DNA of 38,947 bases from Chloroflexota bacterium (GTDB lineage: Bacteria; Chloroflexota; Anaerolineae; Aggregatilineales; Phototrophicaceae): contig JAPOYU010000024.1 in the NCBI GenBank assembly GCA_026706395.1, forward strand, positions 29,089-68,035, given 5' to 3'. The notes under the pieces are model-generated. The model did no database searches, had not been told where the DNA came from, and saw only the letters and a program-made list of their open reading frames with translations. The position numbers and the translations under genes are program-made. Below are positions 15,227-24,484 of this stretch, piece by piece. The stretch's first letter is position 1, and each line of letters starts with the position of its first letter.

Positions 15227-17632
15227 CCAGCGGCGCAGGATGTTGCCTCGTGTCAGGTACCAGGCTTTCTCGGCGCTTTCCGCAAAACGACCGCTTTCGA
15301 CAACATCACGATTGCCGCCATAGCGTTCCCGCGTGTAAAGATCGCTAATCGTGCGAATCGGCTCGCGCGCGGCCGGGATGCGCCGCTGCAGCTCTCGGCG
15401 CTTTTCCAAGGTGGTCAATGTGCTGCCAATGTTTATGCCGATTAACTGAATGTATCGCTCCAAACGAGCATAAGCACGGGATACAGGGCTGAGACCGCCC
15501 ATGCCGCGCCATTCCCACCACCAGAATAGCAGCAATACGATAATGGCGAGAACAAGCAGGAAAACTATGACCACCATCACAAAAAAGATTATCGGTTGCA
15601 GCACACTCAGAGGCGGGGGATTGTCGGGCGAAATCGGCGGCTGCACTGTCGGCAATATGAAAGGCGTAGGCGATGGCGATGGAAGCGCGGTTGGAGTCGG
15701 CGTAACCGTTGGCGCCTGCAGATTTCCCTCCTGCGCCTCTTCGCTGGGTAGCGCGGTCGGGCTGGGCGGAGACGTTGGAGACGGCGTAGGCGATGGCGTT
15801 GCCGTTGGTTCCGGACTTTGCGGATCCTCCTGCTCCTGCGCCAACTCATCGCCGTCTCGGTGAATCGGCGCTTGCGCGGACGTCGGCTCAAATTCGATCC
15901 AGCCGAAACCGGGAAAATAAACCTCCACCCAGGTGTGCGCTTCCCGCTCGCGCACTATGTACTGGCCAGAATCCGAATCATAAGTTCCCTGCGAGAAGCC
16001 GGCGGCCAAGCGGGCCGGGATGCCCAAGTGCCGCAGCATGACGATCATGGAGGTGGCGTAATAGGTGCAGTATCCCTGGCGCGCGTCGAACAGGACCCAT
16101 TCCACAGTGTCTACATTTGGTGGCGGCGCGCTGATTGATTCGCTGTATTCGATATTCTGCCGGAGCCAGGTCTCGATGGCTTTCGCTCTATCATATGGAT
16201 TATCCGCTTTGGCTTCGCCGACGATGTGACGCGCCAATTCCAGCACCCGCGCATTAGGTATCCCGACATAGAGATTGGCGCTGCTGACCCAAGCGGGGTA
16301 GTCCGTCGTGGCGCGCCGAAGTTGAGTCGCCGAGGCGGTGCTTATCATACTCGTTGCCGTGTACGACTCGCCGCGGCGGAGTACTTTCAAAGGTCGCATA
16401 ACCGAGACATTCATCGAGGCCTTGTCCGGACCATCGGTATAAATGAGATCGATTCTTCCGCTTCGATCGATAGATTCCGGCTGAGGCGCCGCGTAATAAA
16501 TGCGCGAACTGGCAGTCCCGACGGTGAAGCGCTGCTGAATCCGTTGTCGGCCCGCGCCAAGCGCCTCGGCATTCATTTGTACTTGTACAGGCGGTGAACG
16601 GTCTGTTATGCGCAAGTCCGCCGACGGCGACCACTGGCCATTGCTGTATCGCTCGAATACTCGCGAGCGCCAATAGTAGCGGTAGGGGGTTGGCGGCGCG
16701 TCAACTGTGAATACGACATCATCGCCAAGGCTAATCGCGCCACCGAGATTTAGCAGGTCGGCCCCATAATAATCCGACGTCGCCGGCCCTTCCCCCTCTA
16801 TAGGCGCGAAAAGCCGGTTCCAGATTTCCGCTATTTGCTGAATTGGGTCAGAGGCGAGGAAGCGCTGAAAGTTCTGCAGGCGCGCCTCGAGATCGCCGCT
16901 AGGCACTCCCCAGGCGAATGTGAGCCCGACCAGCGACAGCAAAAGGCCAATCGTAGCAAATTGACGCCGTACAACTGCCGGTACCGATACCCCTCGTATT
17001 GACCATTCCCACTGCCGCGCATCCAAATGTGAGCGGACGATAAGCACAAGGGAAAGAAGCAGAAAACCGAACAGATAACGGTCCAGCGGCTCCTCTCCAC
17101 TGAAGAAAACGATATTCACAAGGAGTATCAGCCCGGGGGGTAGGATCACTCGCCAAACACGATCAAGCCGGAAGATGTGCCAGTTTGCGTTATAGGCGAG
17201 AAACCAGAACAGAATCCCGACTAGAACTGTGAGCACCAGATCGTCAGTGTTTATGCCGCCGCTGAAGAGATCAATCGCCCATTCGGTGCAGCGATTCACG
17301 ACCGCAGCGAGCGCCTCGCGGAAAGGCAGTCTCTGATTTGCGGAGGCGACCAGAAGGACTGCGGCGACGCCGTAGAACAGGCTGATCATCAGCGCGGAGA
17401 ATTCACCGAAGCGGCTGCGCGCCAAGATCAAGCCCAGAATCACGCTCAAGATCATGACCGGGAGGACGACATCCATGTCGACGGTCCAGCCGGCGATGTC
17501 GATTGCCATCAATGGCATCAGCAGCAGTAGACCGATGACGAGCAAAGTCGAGACCGTATCAAGCGATATCGGGCTGCGCCAGCGCGATCGCTTTCGCCGT
17601 GTTGGTCTTGCTACCAGGTTTGTCGTGCTCAT
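15191..17632 (-). CDS. TgpA-like membrane transglutaminase
   Basis: This 813-residue protein has five to seven N-terminal membrane segments (about 25-245, DUF3488/TgpA_N type), an outside transglutaminase-like domain, a low-complexity Pro/Thr/Ser linker (about 605-665), another membrane helix (about 675-705) and a C-terminal DUF4129-like cytoplasmic segment with YTRERYGG. Catalytic residues are Cys522 in RQGYCTYYATSM and His566 in EAHTWVEVYFPGFGW. The third residue sits in FEPT where many relatives have FDPT, so Glu582 may replace Asp. Family members remodel cell-surface proteins or peptides. They often neighbour MoxR and DUF58 genes, which are absent here. It diverges from the RNase P RNA gene. 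Confidence 0.9.
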   Translation of the reverse strand: MSTTNLVARPTRRKRSRWRSPISLDTVSTLLVIGLLLLMPLMAIDIAGWTVDMDVVLPVMILSVILGLILARSRFGEFSALMISLFYGVAAVLLVASANQRLPFREALAAVVNRCTEWAIDLFSGGINTDDLVLTVLVGILFWFLAYNANWHIFRLDRVWRVILPPGLILLVNIVFFSGEEPLDRYLFGFLLLSLVLIVRSHLDARQWEWSIRGVSVPAVVRRQFATIGLLLSLVGLTFAWGVPSGDLEARLQNFQRFLASDPIQQIAEIWNRLFAPIEGEGPATSDYYGADLLNLGGAISLGDDVVFTVDAPPTPYRYYWRSRVFERYSNGQWSPSADLRITDRSPPVQVQMNAEALGAGRQRIQQRFTVGTASSRIYYAAPQPESIDRSGRIDLIYTDGPDKASMNVSVMRPLKVLRRGESYTATSMISTASATQLRRATTDYPAWVSSANLYVGIPNARVLELARHIVGEAKADNPYDRAKAIETWLRQNIEYSESISAPPPNVDTVEWVLFDARQGYCTYYATSMIVMLRHLGIPARLAAGFSQGTYDSDSGQYIVREREAHTWVEVYFPGFGWIEFEPTSAQAPIHRDGDELAQEQEDPQSPEPTATPSPTPSPTSPPSPTALPSEEAQEGNLQAPTVTPTPTALPSPSPTPFILPTVQPPISPDNPPPLSVLQPIIFFVMVVIVFLLVLAIIVLLLFWWWEWRGMGGLSPVSRAYARLERYIQLIGINIGSTLTTLEKRRELQRRIPAAREPIRTISDLYTRERYGGNRDVVESGRFAESAEKAWYLTRGNILRRWLRKRIPFLRRN

Positions 17633-17768
17633 CAGTCAGTTTATCAAGCGAAACATTCTAGATTAGCTTATGCCAGTTGGCCTGCGCTGACAAGCATGGC
17701 CGCGCTACGATCCGCCGACGCTATTTGAGTTTGCTCTCAGGATATTCGCTTTTCATGATAAAATCAGG

Positions 17769-18122
17769 CTGCCGGGTTGACGGAGGGAATCGCGGCAGGT
17801 TTCTTGCCTGTCGAGGAAAGTCCGCACTCCAAAGGGCGACGATGCCGGTTAACGGTCGGGCAGGGCAACCTGACGGCAAGTGCAACAGAGAGCAGATTGC
17901 ATCGCGAGATGTGAGGGTGAAAGGGTGCGGTAAGAGCGCACCGGCAGCGGCAGTAATGCGGCTGGCCAGGCAAACCCCATCGGGAGCAAGGTGAAGCAGG
18001 CGCCGGGGAGCGGCCCGTTCCGCAGAAAGCGCCGGGTACACCGCTAGAGGTCGGCGGCAACGCCGATCCCAGATAGATGATTCCCCGACGACAGAATGCG
18101 GCTTATGAGGTTGACCCGGCAA
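17769..18122 (+). ncRNA. rnpB: RNase P RNA, bacterial class A
   Basis: The conserved 5' core GAGGAAAGTCC (about 17814-17824) and the 3' core ACAGAATGCGGCTTAT (18091-18106) are present in the right order. P1 is formed by TGCCGGGTT (17770-17778) with GACCCGGCA (18113-18121), nine pairs. The internal AGAGTGAGCA-type region appears as a run of short helices. Length of about 354 bases fits class A. A -10-like TAAAAT at 17759-17764 places the 5' end near 17770. The RNA is the catalytic subunit that matures tRNA 5' ends. Confidence 0.95.
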
Positions 18123-18125
18123 CAA

Positions 18126-18151
18126 GTGCCCCTCGTCATGGTGAGGGGCAC
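18126..18151 (+). terminator. Hairpin after RNase P RNA
   Basis: GTGCCCCTC (18126-18134) and GAGGGGCAC (18143-18151) form a perfect 9-bp stem with an 8-base loop four bases after P1 of rnpB. There is no T-run behind it, so it may act as a 3' processing barrier or a weak terminator. Confidence 0.6.
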
Positions 18152-18189
18152 ATTGCTATGCCTACTAAATTAGCGCCGGTCGCGCGTGA

Positions 18190-18639
18190 CTATCTCAGGT
18201 AGTCGGTGTAATCAAGACAATGATGTTCAAACCCCAATGCGGTCCAAAACGCCATTGATGTCTCGTCTTCGCGGTCGACCTGCGTCCTGATCGCGCTGAG
18301 GTCATTGACGCGGGAAAGCAATCGGGCGCGGAGTTCAGCCACAAGTCGTCTTCCGATACCCTGCCTGCGATGCGATTCCGCCACACAGACTTCGTCAATG
18401 AGCGCTGATAGGCCTGGCATGGCCGGGTGCCTCATCAAGGCGCACAAGACGTATCCGACAAGCCGGCTGTCTTCCTCGGCGACGAGGGCCGGCGCCATCG
18501 AATTGCCCGGATAGCGCGCAAACCAGTCCCGCTCCAGCTCGGTCGTCTTAACTGCATTGAACTGCGTTGACAGCCATTGAAAGCGCAATGCCAACATGGC
18601 GTCGACATCCGATGTTCGGATCTCACGAATGTTTATCAT
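18190..18639 (-). CDS. GNAT-family N-acetyltransferase
   Basis: This 149-residue acetyl-CoA-dependent acyltransferase fold protein has the typical start MINIREIRTSDVDAM, LVGYVLCALM for strand 4, the acetyl-CoA loop RRQGIGRRL (about 93-101) and the closing FWTALGFEHH. A strong GGAGGAGG lies just before the ATG. The acceptor (amine, protein N-terminus or antibiotic) is not predictable. It is isolated, with the rnpB hairpin on one side and the sulfatase promoter region on the other. Confidence 0.9.
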   Translation of the reverse strand: MINIREIRTSDVDAMLALRFQWLSTQFNAVKTTELERDWFARYPGNSMAPALVAEEDSRLVGYVLCALMRHPAMPGLSALIDEVCVAESHRRQGIGRRLVAELRARLLSRVNDLSAIRTQVDREDETSMAFWTALGFEHHCLDYTDYLR

Positions 18640-18860
18640 TTCCTCCTCCGAAATTTGCGATCAGCTTGTTGGTCTCGAAGCCGGCCAGTGGTGGAGGAGA
18701 ACGAACTCGAGGACGTAGCTATCGAAACATGTCGGACCTCTTGAACAAGACGGTCGATGGCTAGTTGCGCTTTTCTACTTCCGGCAATTCTATCACTATC
18801 CGCGCGAAAGTTTGGTTAGAATCTACGCTGCCCGTAAGTCAGTGAATTGTGGAGAGTTAC

Positions 18861-20324
18861 ATGAGCGATTCCTTAAGCCGCCCCAACATTCTTTGGCTAT
18901 GCACAGACCAACAGCGCTACGACACGATTGGCGCCTTGGGCAATCCATATGTCTCGACGCCGAACCTGGACGCGCTGGTGAATGACGGCGTCGCCTTCGA
19001 GCGCGCTTATTGCCAAAGTCCGATCTGTACGCCTAGCCGCGCAAGCTTCCTTACCGGGATGTATCCCAGTTCCATCCGCGTCAATCGCAATGGGAATCCC
19101 AGGTATCCCGAATTTCCGCCTCTGATCAGCAAGACGCTGGCTGATGCCGGGTATGAATGCGGCCTGATTGGCAAGCTGCACCTGACGAGCGCCTATGGTC
19201 GCGTTGAGGAGCGCGCGGACGACGGCTATACATATTGGCAGTACAGCCACGCTCCACGAGACGACTGGGCGACGGGACATGACTACGCTGATTGGGTGCG
19301 GGCGAAAGGCGCAGATCTCTCGGAGTTGATCAAGGATACAGCGGGTGTGCCGCCCGAATATCACCAGACCACCTGGTGCGCCGAAAAGACCATTGAGTTC
19401 ATCGAGGCGGAACGTTCAGGCCCATTCTTCGCCAGCGTCAACATTTATGACCCGCATCCTCCTTTCAATCCGCCCCAGGCCTATCGGGAGCAATTCGATC
19501 CCGAGGACGTAAAGCCGCCGCTTTTCCGTGAGAGCGACTTGGAGCAGCAAAGCAAACTGGCGCCGGTGGATTTCCAGTCCGGCGTGCGGCGCCCGGATGA
19601 ACTCGACATCAGCAGCCCGATCTTGCCGCAGTCGCCAACAGCATCGCTCATTGAGTCCCAAACCGATGGCGCGCGCGACGCAGGCACATTGATTGCTGCC
19701 TACTACGCCATGATCAAGCTGATAGATGATCAAGTAGGGCGGATCATGGAAGCGCTCGAAAGCAGCGGTTTACGAGACAACACGATTGTCATCTTCACCA
19801 GCGATCATGGCGAGACCTTGGGCGATCATGGCTTGATCCAAAAAGGTTGCCGCTTTTACGACGGTTTGGTTCGCGTTCCGCTCATTTGGTCCTGGCCCGG
19901 AACTTTCGCCGGCGGCTTGCGCAGCCGCGAGTTGGTGGAACTCACCGATATCGTGCCGAGCCTGCTTGACTTGTGTGATATTCCGATTCCGGATTACATC
20001 ACTGGCAGATCGCTATTACCGATATTGACTGGAAAACAGTTGCGTGAGAACCATCGTGACTTTGTGCGCTGCGAATACATTGACGCGATCGACTTGCCGG
20101 CCGGGTCTATCGCCAGCATGTACTTTGACGGCCGTTACAAGCTCGTCTGCTACCATAACCACGGCTTGGGCGAACTATACGATTTGGAAAGGGATCCGGG
20201 AGAATTTGTCGACTTGTGGGATAGCCCGGAACACCAGGCGCTGAAAGCTCGCTTGCTTCAAGGGAGCTTCAACGCGCACATGACGACCTTGTATGCCGGG
20301 CCCGCGCGCCGGGGGCCGATGTAG
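18861..20324 (+). CDS. Type I sulfatase
   Basis: This 487-residue arylsulfatase-type enzyme has metal ligands in NILWLCTDQQR (Asp16-Gln17). Cys56 in CTPSRASFLTG is the residue matured to formylglycine, with the Cys-x-Pro-Ser-Arg signature intact. IFTSDHGETLGDHG supplies the later Asp/His metal ligands. No signal peptide is evident, so a cytoplasmic location is likely. The upstream GTG at 18849 overlaps the GGAGAG ribosome-binding site, so ATG 18861 is chosen. A -10-like TAGAAT lies at 18817-18822. Such enzymes release sulfate from sulfated sugars or choline sulfate-like esters, or act as phosphonate hydrolases. No maturase gene is in view. Confidence 0.92.
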   Translation: MSDSLSRPNILWLCTDQQRYDTIGALGNPYVSTPNLDALVNDGVAFERAYCQSPICTPSRASFLTGMYPSSIRVNRNGNPRYPEFPPLISKTLADAGYECGLIGKLHLTSAYGRVEERADDGYTYWQYSHAPRDDWATGHDYADWVRAKGADLSELIKDTAGVPPEYHQTTWCAEKTIEFIEAERSGPFFASVNIYDPHPPFNPPQAYREQFDPEDVKPPLFRESDLEQQSKLAPVDFQSGVRRPDELDISSPILPQSPTASLIESQTDGARDAGTLIAAYYAMIKLIDDQVGRIMEALESSGLRDNTIVIFTSDHGETLGDHGLIQKGCRFYDGLVRVPLIWSWPGTFAGGLRSRELVELTDIVPSLLDLCDIPIPDYITGRSLLPILTGKQLRENHRDFVRCEYIDAIDLPAGSIASMYFDGRYKLVCYHNHGLGELYDLERDPGEFVDLWDSPEHQALKARLLQGSFNAHMTTLYAGPARRGPM

Positions 20325-20345
20325 AGCGCAGATTTGGGGGCGCGA

Positions 20346-21080
20346 TTAGTCAAAGAAGCGGTATCGCAAGAGCGTCCAGGCAGCGATTGGCGCGTCCGTC
20401 CACTTTATTTTCTTGCCCTCTTCGTACTCACGACCGTAGTAAGAGATGGGCACTTCGACTATGCGGATACCTTGTCGCAGGACTTTCGCGGTGAATTCCG
20501 GTTCGAATTCGAAACCGCGAGCATTGATTTTCATGCCATCGACGACTTCGCGTCGGAAACACTTGTAGCAGGTTTCCATATCGCTGAGTATGGCGTTGAA
20601 GAGGATATTGGTGAACAGGGTGAGGCACTTATTGGCCACCATGTTCCAAAAATTCATCGCCTTGCGCGTGCCGCCAAGGAATCGCGAGCCGTAGACGACT
20701 AGCGCAACGCCTTCTTGTATGGGCTTAAGCAAGAGGGCATATTCTCGCGGATCATATTCAAAGTCGGCATCTTGAATGATGATCACAGCGCCGGTCGTAT
20801 GCTCGAAACCGGTTACAAGCGCCGCGCCCTTGCCTTGATTGCGCTCGTGGAACTTTACAACCAGGCGATTGTCTCCCTCCGCCTGTAGCTCCTGCAGCAC
20901 ATCGCGCGAGCCATCGGTCGAGCCATCGTCGACCACGATTACCTCGTCGACAACATCTTCGGCCAGCACGCGCATGACAACATCCTGCACGGTATTGACT
21001 TCGTTGTAGCAGGGAATGACGACGCTCAGTGATGGCTTAGGCGCGTTTGGATCCGGCGATCGTGATGGCGGATGTCTCAT
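20346..21080 (-). CDS. Glycosyltransferase family 2, polyprenyl-phosphate type
   Basis: This 244-residue GT-A enzyme has LSVVIPCYNEVNTV, VIVVDDGSTDGSRDVL, RNQGKGAALVTGF, IIIQDADFEYDP (the DxD region) and GSRFLGG, followed by DMETCYKCFRREV and FEFEPEFTAKVL. This set is characteristic of dolichol/undecaprenyl-phosphate sugar transferases of the DPM1 group, which charge a lipid carrier with a sugar. There is no C-terminal membrane pair, so it is probably peripheral. It reads away from the unknown gene at 21188-21595 with a 107-base gap and ends tail to tail with the sulfatase, 21 bases apart. Confidence 0.9.
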   Translation of the reverse strand: MRHPPSRSPDPNAPKPSLSVVIPCYNEVNTVQDVVMRVLAEDVVDEVIVVDDGSTDGSRDVLQELQAEGDNRLVVKFHERNQGKGAALVTGFEHTTGAVIIIQDADFEYDPREYALLLKPIQEGVALVVYGSRFLGGTRKAMNFWNMVANKCLTLFTNILFNAILSDMETCYKCFRREVVDGMKINARGFEFEPEFTAKVLRQGIRIVEVPISYYGREYEEGKKIKWTDAPIAAWTLLRYRFFD

Positions 21081-21187
21081 GCAATCCCTACCTTATCTAT
21101 TATGCCGACAATTTCGGGCGAGATAACCGTAAAGCATATCTTAGCCCAAAACTGGCGACTCAACTCAGATACACAGTGGAAGCCGCC

Positions 21188-21595
21188 CTACCTGAGTTCC
21201 ATTGGTATGTCAGGCAGGATCGCGCCGCTGCTTGCGATTATCCGGATCAGACTGCTGACGGAACGCACCTGATACAGTCGCGCATAATCGGTAATGGAAG
21301 CATAAGCATCAGGAAACTGATGAATCGCTTCGCCTACCAGTCCTACTCCCAGCAGCAGATTAATGCAATCCGATCTTTCGGCTATGTCGAATTCGGCGCC
21401 GAGCCAACTCATAGGCGCATCAATGTAGGCTACATCAGAAAACAAGAGAAAGAAGGCTGGTTCGCTGCGGGCGCCTTTATAAACGCTGAGATACAGGCGG
21501 GAGAGCTTGCGATGGTAATGATGAATCTGACAGCGATAGCGGTTGGGATCGGTAATGTTAAAGGCGTTCCTGCTACCATGCTCCGTCTTCGCCAT
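21188..21595 (-). CDS. Hypothetical protein
   Basis: This 135-codon frame has good amino-acid balance and contains ITDPNRYRCQIHHYHRKLS, LYLSVYKGARSEPAFFLLF, VAYIDAPMSWLGAEFDIA and DYARLYQVRSVSSL. I do not recognise the family. No signal peptide, membrane helix or catalytic motif is clear. A GGGAGG lies 15 bases before the ATG, a little far. An opposing frame at 21047-21637 covers the same DNA but its composition is less convincing. The gene may be co-transcribed with the GT2 gene 107 bases downstream. Confidence 0.5.
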   Translation of the reverse strand: MAKTEHGSRNAFNITDPNRYRCQIHHYHRKLSRLYLSVYKGARSEPAFFLLFSDVAYIDAPMSWLGAEFDIAERSDCINLLLGVGLVGEAIHQFPDAYASITDYARLYQVRSVSSLIRIIASSGAILPDIPMELR

Positions 21596-21841
21596 AATAG
21601 ACCAAGCTTTCCTCCCGCATATATGCCGCTAATGTAGTGGATTCTGCTTGATGGCGAAAGCGATATGCCGAGCGGTTTTGTCGTCCGGGTCGCCGCGGAC
21701 CGGGGATCGTCGGAGTTGGACTCCGCGAAACAGTGTTTTCCCGGCTGTCAGATTCGACATTGGCGGCTTGTTGTGTCAAAATCTTCGCAGCTTCAGTCGT
21801 ACATGCGGCTGAATTCATTGGCTGACATACGGGAGGGTGGA

Positions 21842-22612
21842 ATGCGTTTTCAGGGCAAAGTCGCGGTTGTAACTGGCGCAGCGACAGGCATCGGAGCTGC
21901 AACAGCCGTGGCATTCAGCAGGGACGGGGCGGATGTCGTCCTGGCCGATGTAAATGAAAGGGCGCTTGGCGAGCGATTGAGCGAAATAGAGGCGGCTGGC
22001 GGCCGTGGCATTGCAGTCGTCGCCGATGTCGCGCGGGCGGCCGATGCCGAACGTGTCGCAAGCGAGGCGGTGGGGGCCTTTGGCGGTATCGACTGTCTTG
22101 TCGCCAGTGCCGGTATTCAGACTTACGGAACAGTGGTCGACACGGATGAAGCTACTTGGGATCGTACGCTGGCGGTAAATGCCAAGGGTGTTTATCTCGC
22201 GGCGAAATACTGTGTTCCGGAGATGGTTAAGCGCGGTGGCGGCGCTATCGTCACTGTTGCTTCGGTGCAGGGTCTGTTTAGTCAACCAAATGTTGCCGCA
22301 TACGCGGCGTCCAAAGGCGCCGTAATCGCTATGACGCGCACAATGGCGATCGATCATGCCGGAGACAATATTCGCGCCAACAGTCTGTGCCCCGGTTCTA
22401 TCGATACCCCTTTGCTCCGTTTTGCCGCCGATATATACAGACCCGATGATCCGGAGAGCGCGGTGAAGGAATGGGGCGCATTGCACACGCTGGGCCGGAT
22501 CGGGCAACCGGAAGAGATGGCGAAGGTAGCGCTGTTCCTCTGTAGCGAAGACGCCTCGTTTATGACTGGGGCCGCAATTGTGGCTGACGGTGGTTTGACA
22601 ATTCGTCTGTAG
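21842..22612 (+). CDS. Short-chain dehydrogenase/reductase (SDR), first copy
   Basis: This 256-residue classical SDR has the cofactor motif TGAATGIG (11-18), Asp36 at the end of strand 2 favouring NAD, and the catalytic Ser141, Tyr154 and Lys158 (YAASK). The usual NNAG is VASAG here. It ends in FMTGAAIVADGGLTIRL, the standard substrate-loop and dimer segment. ATG 21842 is preceded by GGAGGGTGGA; a frame back to 21665 is not needed. It starts a plus-strand cluster with the mutarotase-like gene (26 bases later) and a second SDR. It resembles glucose or aldose 1-dehydrogenases and 3-oxoacyl reductases; the neighbours favour a sugar substrate. Confidence 0.92.
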   Translation: MRFQGKVAVVTGAATGIGAATAVAFSRDGADVVLADVNERALGERLSEIEAAGGRGIAVVADVARAADAERVASEAVGAFGGIDCLVASAGIQTYGTVVDTDEATWDRTLAVNAKGVYLAAKYCVPEMVKRGGGAIVTVASVQGLFSQPNVAAYAASKGAVIAMTRTMAIDHAGDNIRANSLCPGSIDTPLLRFAADIYRPDDPESAVKEWGALHTLGRIGQPEEMAKVALFLCSEDASFMTGAAIVADGGLTIRL

Positions 22613-22638
22613 CTGCGTGGAATCGGGAGGCGGCATCC

Positions 22639-23685
22639 ATGACGTGTAAGGTTTCCGAGATCGTCCTGGGCAGGGCGTTGCGCGCGCTGAAAATCGAAAA
22701 TGATCTCGTGTCGGCGACAGTTCTTGTGGATAAAGGCGCGGATATCTATCGCCTGGTGTACAAGCCGAAGCAAATTGATGTGATGTGGAAAGCGCCCTGG
22801 GGCTTAAAGGAAAGCGGACGCGGCTTCGATTCCGCGTTTGATTCACAGACCGCCTGGCTGGAAGCCTACGCCGGCGGCTGGCAGGTGCTTTTCCCAAACG
22901 GCGGCTTTGCCAATACCTACAAAGGCGCGAATCTGGGCTACCATGGCGAAGCCTCGATGAAAGCCTGGGACCACGAGATTTTGCTGGCCTCGGCCGATTC
23001 CCTCGAGGTGAAGCTGAGCGTGCGACTGTCGCGCAGTCCATATTCCGTCGAGAGGTGGCTGCGTCTTGAGACCGGCAGTCCGATCTTGCATATGCGAGAG
23101 CGGATCACCAATCACGCAGGCGAGCCGATGGACTGCATGTGGAGTCATCACCCGGCTTATGGCGCGCCTTTCCTCAGCGAACACTGTGTCATACACACTG
23201 ACGCCCGCACGGTAAGCTCGGATCACGATTACGTGGGGGCGGCCAATCCGCTGGAGCTTGGCAAAACATATAATTGGCCGATTGCGGGCGATACCGATTT
23301 GTCGCGAGTGTCCCCGCCCGACCATCCGAGAGATATGCTGGCATACCTCAGCGACTTTCAAAGTGGCTGGTATAGCATCACCAATACATCGCTTGGCCTA
23401 GGCGTTGGATTAAGCTGGGATAGCAACGTGTTTCCCTACGCCTGGTTCTGGCAAGAATTGAACTCGTCGCCTGGATTCCCCTTTTACAAATGTAGCTACG
23501 TGATCGCGATTGAGCCGGCCGCCTCCATACCAGGACATGGCTTAACGGCGGTGATGGAAAAGACCGGTACACACCTGACTCTTCAACCGGGCGAAAGCCG
23601 GGAGATACAGCTGAAAGCGGTCTTCTATGAATCGCGTTCGGGCGTTAAACATATTGATGAAGCGGGTCACGTCCAACTGATGTAG
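22639..23685 (+). CDS. Aldose 1-epimerase-like (galactose mutarotase fold) protein
   Basis: This 348-residue protein has mutarotase-fold features: an early VSATVLVDKGADIYRLVYKP, GGWQVLFPNGG near residue 78-88, HGEASMKAW (the first active-site His region), RERITNHAGEPMDCMWSHHPAYG (second His region, split 153-175) and a late FPYAWFWQELNSS. It resembles the DUF4432/aldose epimerase group used on sugars with unusual substituents. It would interconvert anomers before or after oxidation by the flanking SDRs. GGGAGG precedes the ATG. It is followed by the second SDR after 18 bases, so the three are one transcript. Confidence 0.85.
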   Translation: MTCKVSEIVLGRALRALKIENDLVSATVLVDKGADIYRLVYKPKQIDVMWKAPWGLKESGRGFDSAFDSQTAWLEAYAGGWQVLFPNGGFANTYKGANLGYHGEASMKAWDHEILLASADSLEVKLSVRLSRSPYSVERWLRLETGSPILHMRERITNHAGEPMDCMWSHHPAYGAPFLSEHCVIHTDARTVSSDHDYVGAANPLELGKTYNWPIAGDTDLSRVSPPDHPRDMLAYLSDFQSGWYSITNTSLGLGVGLSWDSNVFPYAWFWQELNSSPGFPFYKCSYVIAIEPAASIPGHGLTAVMEKTGTHLTLQPGESREIQLKAVFYESRSGVKHIDEAGHVQLM

Positions 23686-23703
23686 CAACTGGAAAGGCGG
23701 GCG

Positions 23704-24483
23704 ATGCCAAGACGTTTCGAGGGTAAAGTAGTCATTGTCACGGGCGGCGGCAAAGGAATCGGCCGTGCCTGCGCGCTTGCCTTTGCCGCCGAAGGAGCGA
23801 GCGTCGTCATTGCGGACATTGATGCGGGGGCGGGCGAGGCAACCAAACAAGCGATCGAAGACAACGGCGGACGAGCCATTTGCGTTGCGGGTGACATCGC
23901 CGACGAGGGATATGTCATAGCCCTGGTTGACGAAGCCGTCGGCCGGTTTGGCGGGGTGGATGTCTTGCACAACAATGCCGGAGTCGTGCGCTATGGCACG
24001 GTCGTCGACCAGCCTGTCGCGGACTGGGATTACCAGATGAATGTGAACTTGCGCGCGACCTTCTTGATGTGCAAGTATTGCATTCCCGAGATGCGCAAGC
24101 GTGGCGGCGGCGCCATCGTCAATACTTCGTCAGCGCAGGCGGTATCGTCCCAGAGAACGGTCGCCGCTTATTCCGCTTCAAAAGGCGCGATTGTCAGCTT
24201 CACCACCACCGTCGCGCTCGACCATGCGCGCGAGAATATACGCTGCAATTGCATCGCCCCGGGTTCCATCCACACCCCTATGCTTGACGATGCCGCCAGA
24301 CTTTTTGGACCCGACGATCCGAACAGGTTGATCGCCGATTGGGGGGAACTCCATCCGATTGGACGGGTGGGGCGGCCGGAAGAGGTGGCCAAACTTGTGC
24401 TGTTTCTTGCTAGCGACGATGCCTCGTTCATCACCGGCGCTTTCTATCGCATTGATGGCGGCCTGCTTTCTACTTTGTTGTAA
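23704..24483 (+). CDS. Short-chain dehydrogenase/reductase (SDR), second copy
   Basis: This 259-residue classical SDR has TGGGKGIG (13-20), Asp38-Asp40 after strand 2 (NAD preference), HNNAG (89-93), catalytic Ser143, Tyr156 and Lys160 (YSASK) and a FITGAFYRIDGGL tail. It is clearly paralogous to the SDR at 21842-22612: both share the KYC-PEM-KRGGGAIV segment, PGSI-TP and the GR-G-PEE block. The pair may act on successive steps or on two anomers/epimers of one sugar. It ends one base from the stop of the convergent enolase-like gene. Confidence 0.92.
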   Translation: MPRRFEGKVVIVTGGGKGIGRACALAFAAEGASVVIADIDAGAGEATKQAIEDNGGRAICVAGDIADEGYVIALVDEAVGRFGGVDVLHNNAGVVRYGTVVDQPVADWDYQMNVNLRATFLMCKYCIPEMRKRGGGAIVNTSSAQAVSSQRTVAAYSASKGAIVSFTTTVALDHARENIRCNCIAPGSIHTPMLDDAARLFGPDDPNRLIADWGELHPIGRVGRPEEVAKLVLFLASDDASFITGAFYRIDGGLLSTLL

Positions 24484-24484
24484 A

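Noticed and set aside
21047..21637. Plus-strand 196-codon frame
   Set aside because: It overlaps the start of the GT2 gene and the better-composed minus-strand frame at 21188-21595.
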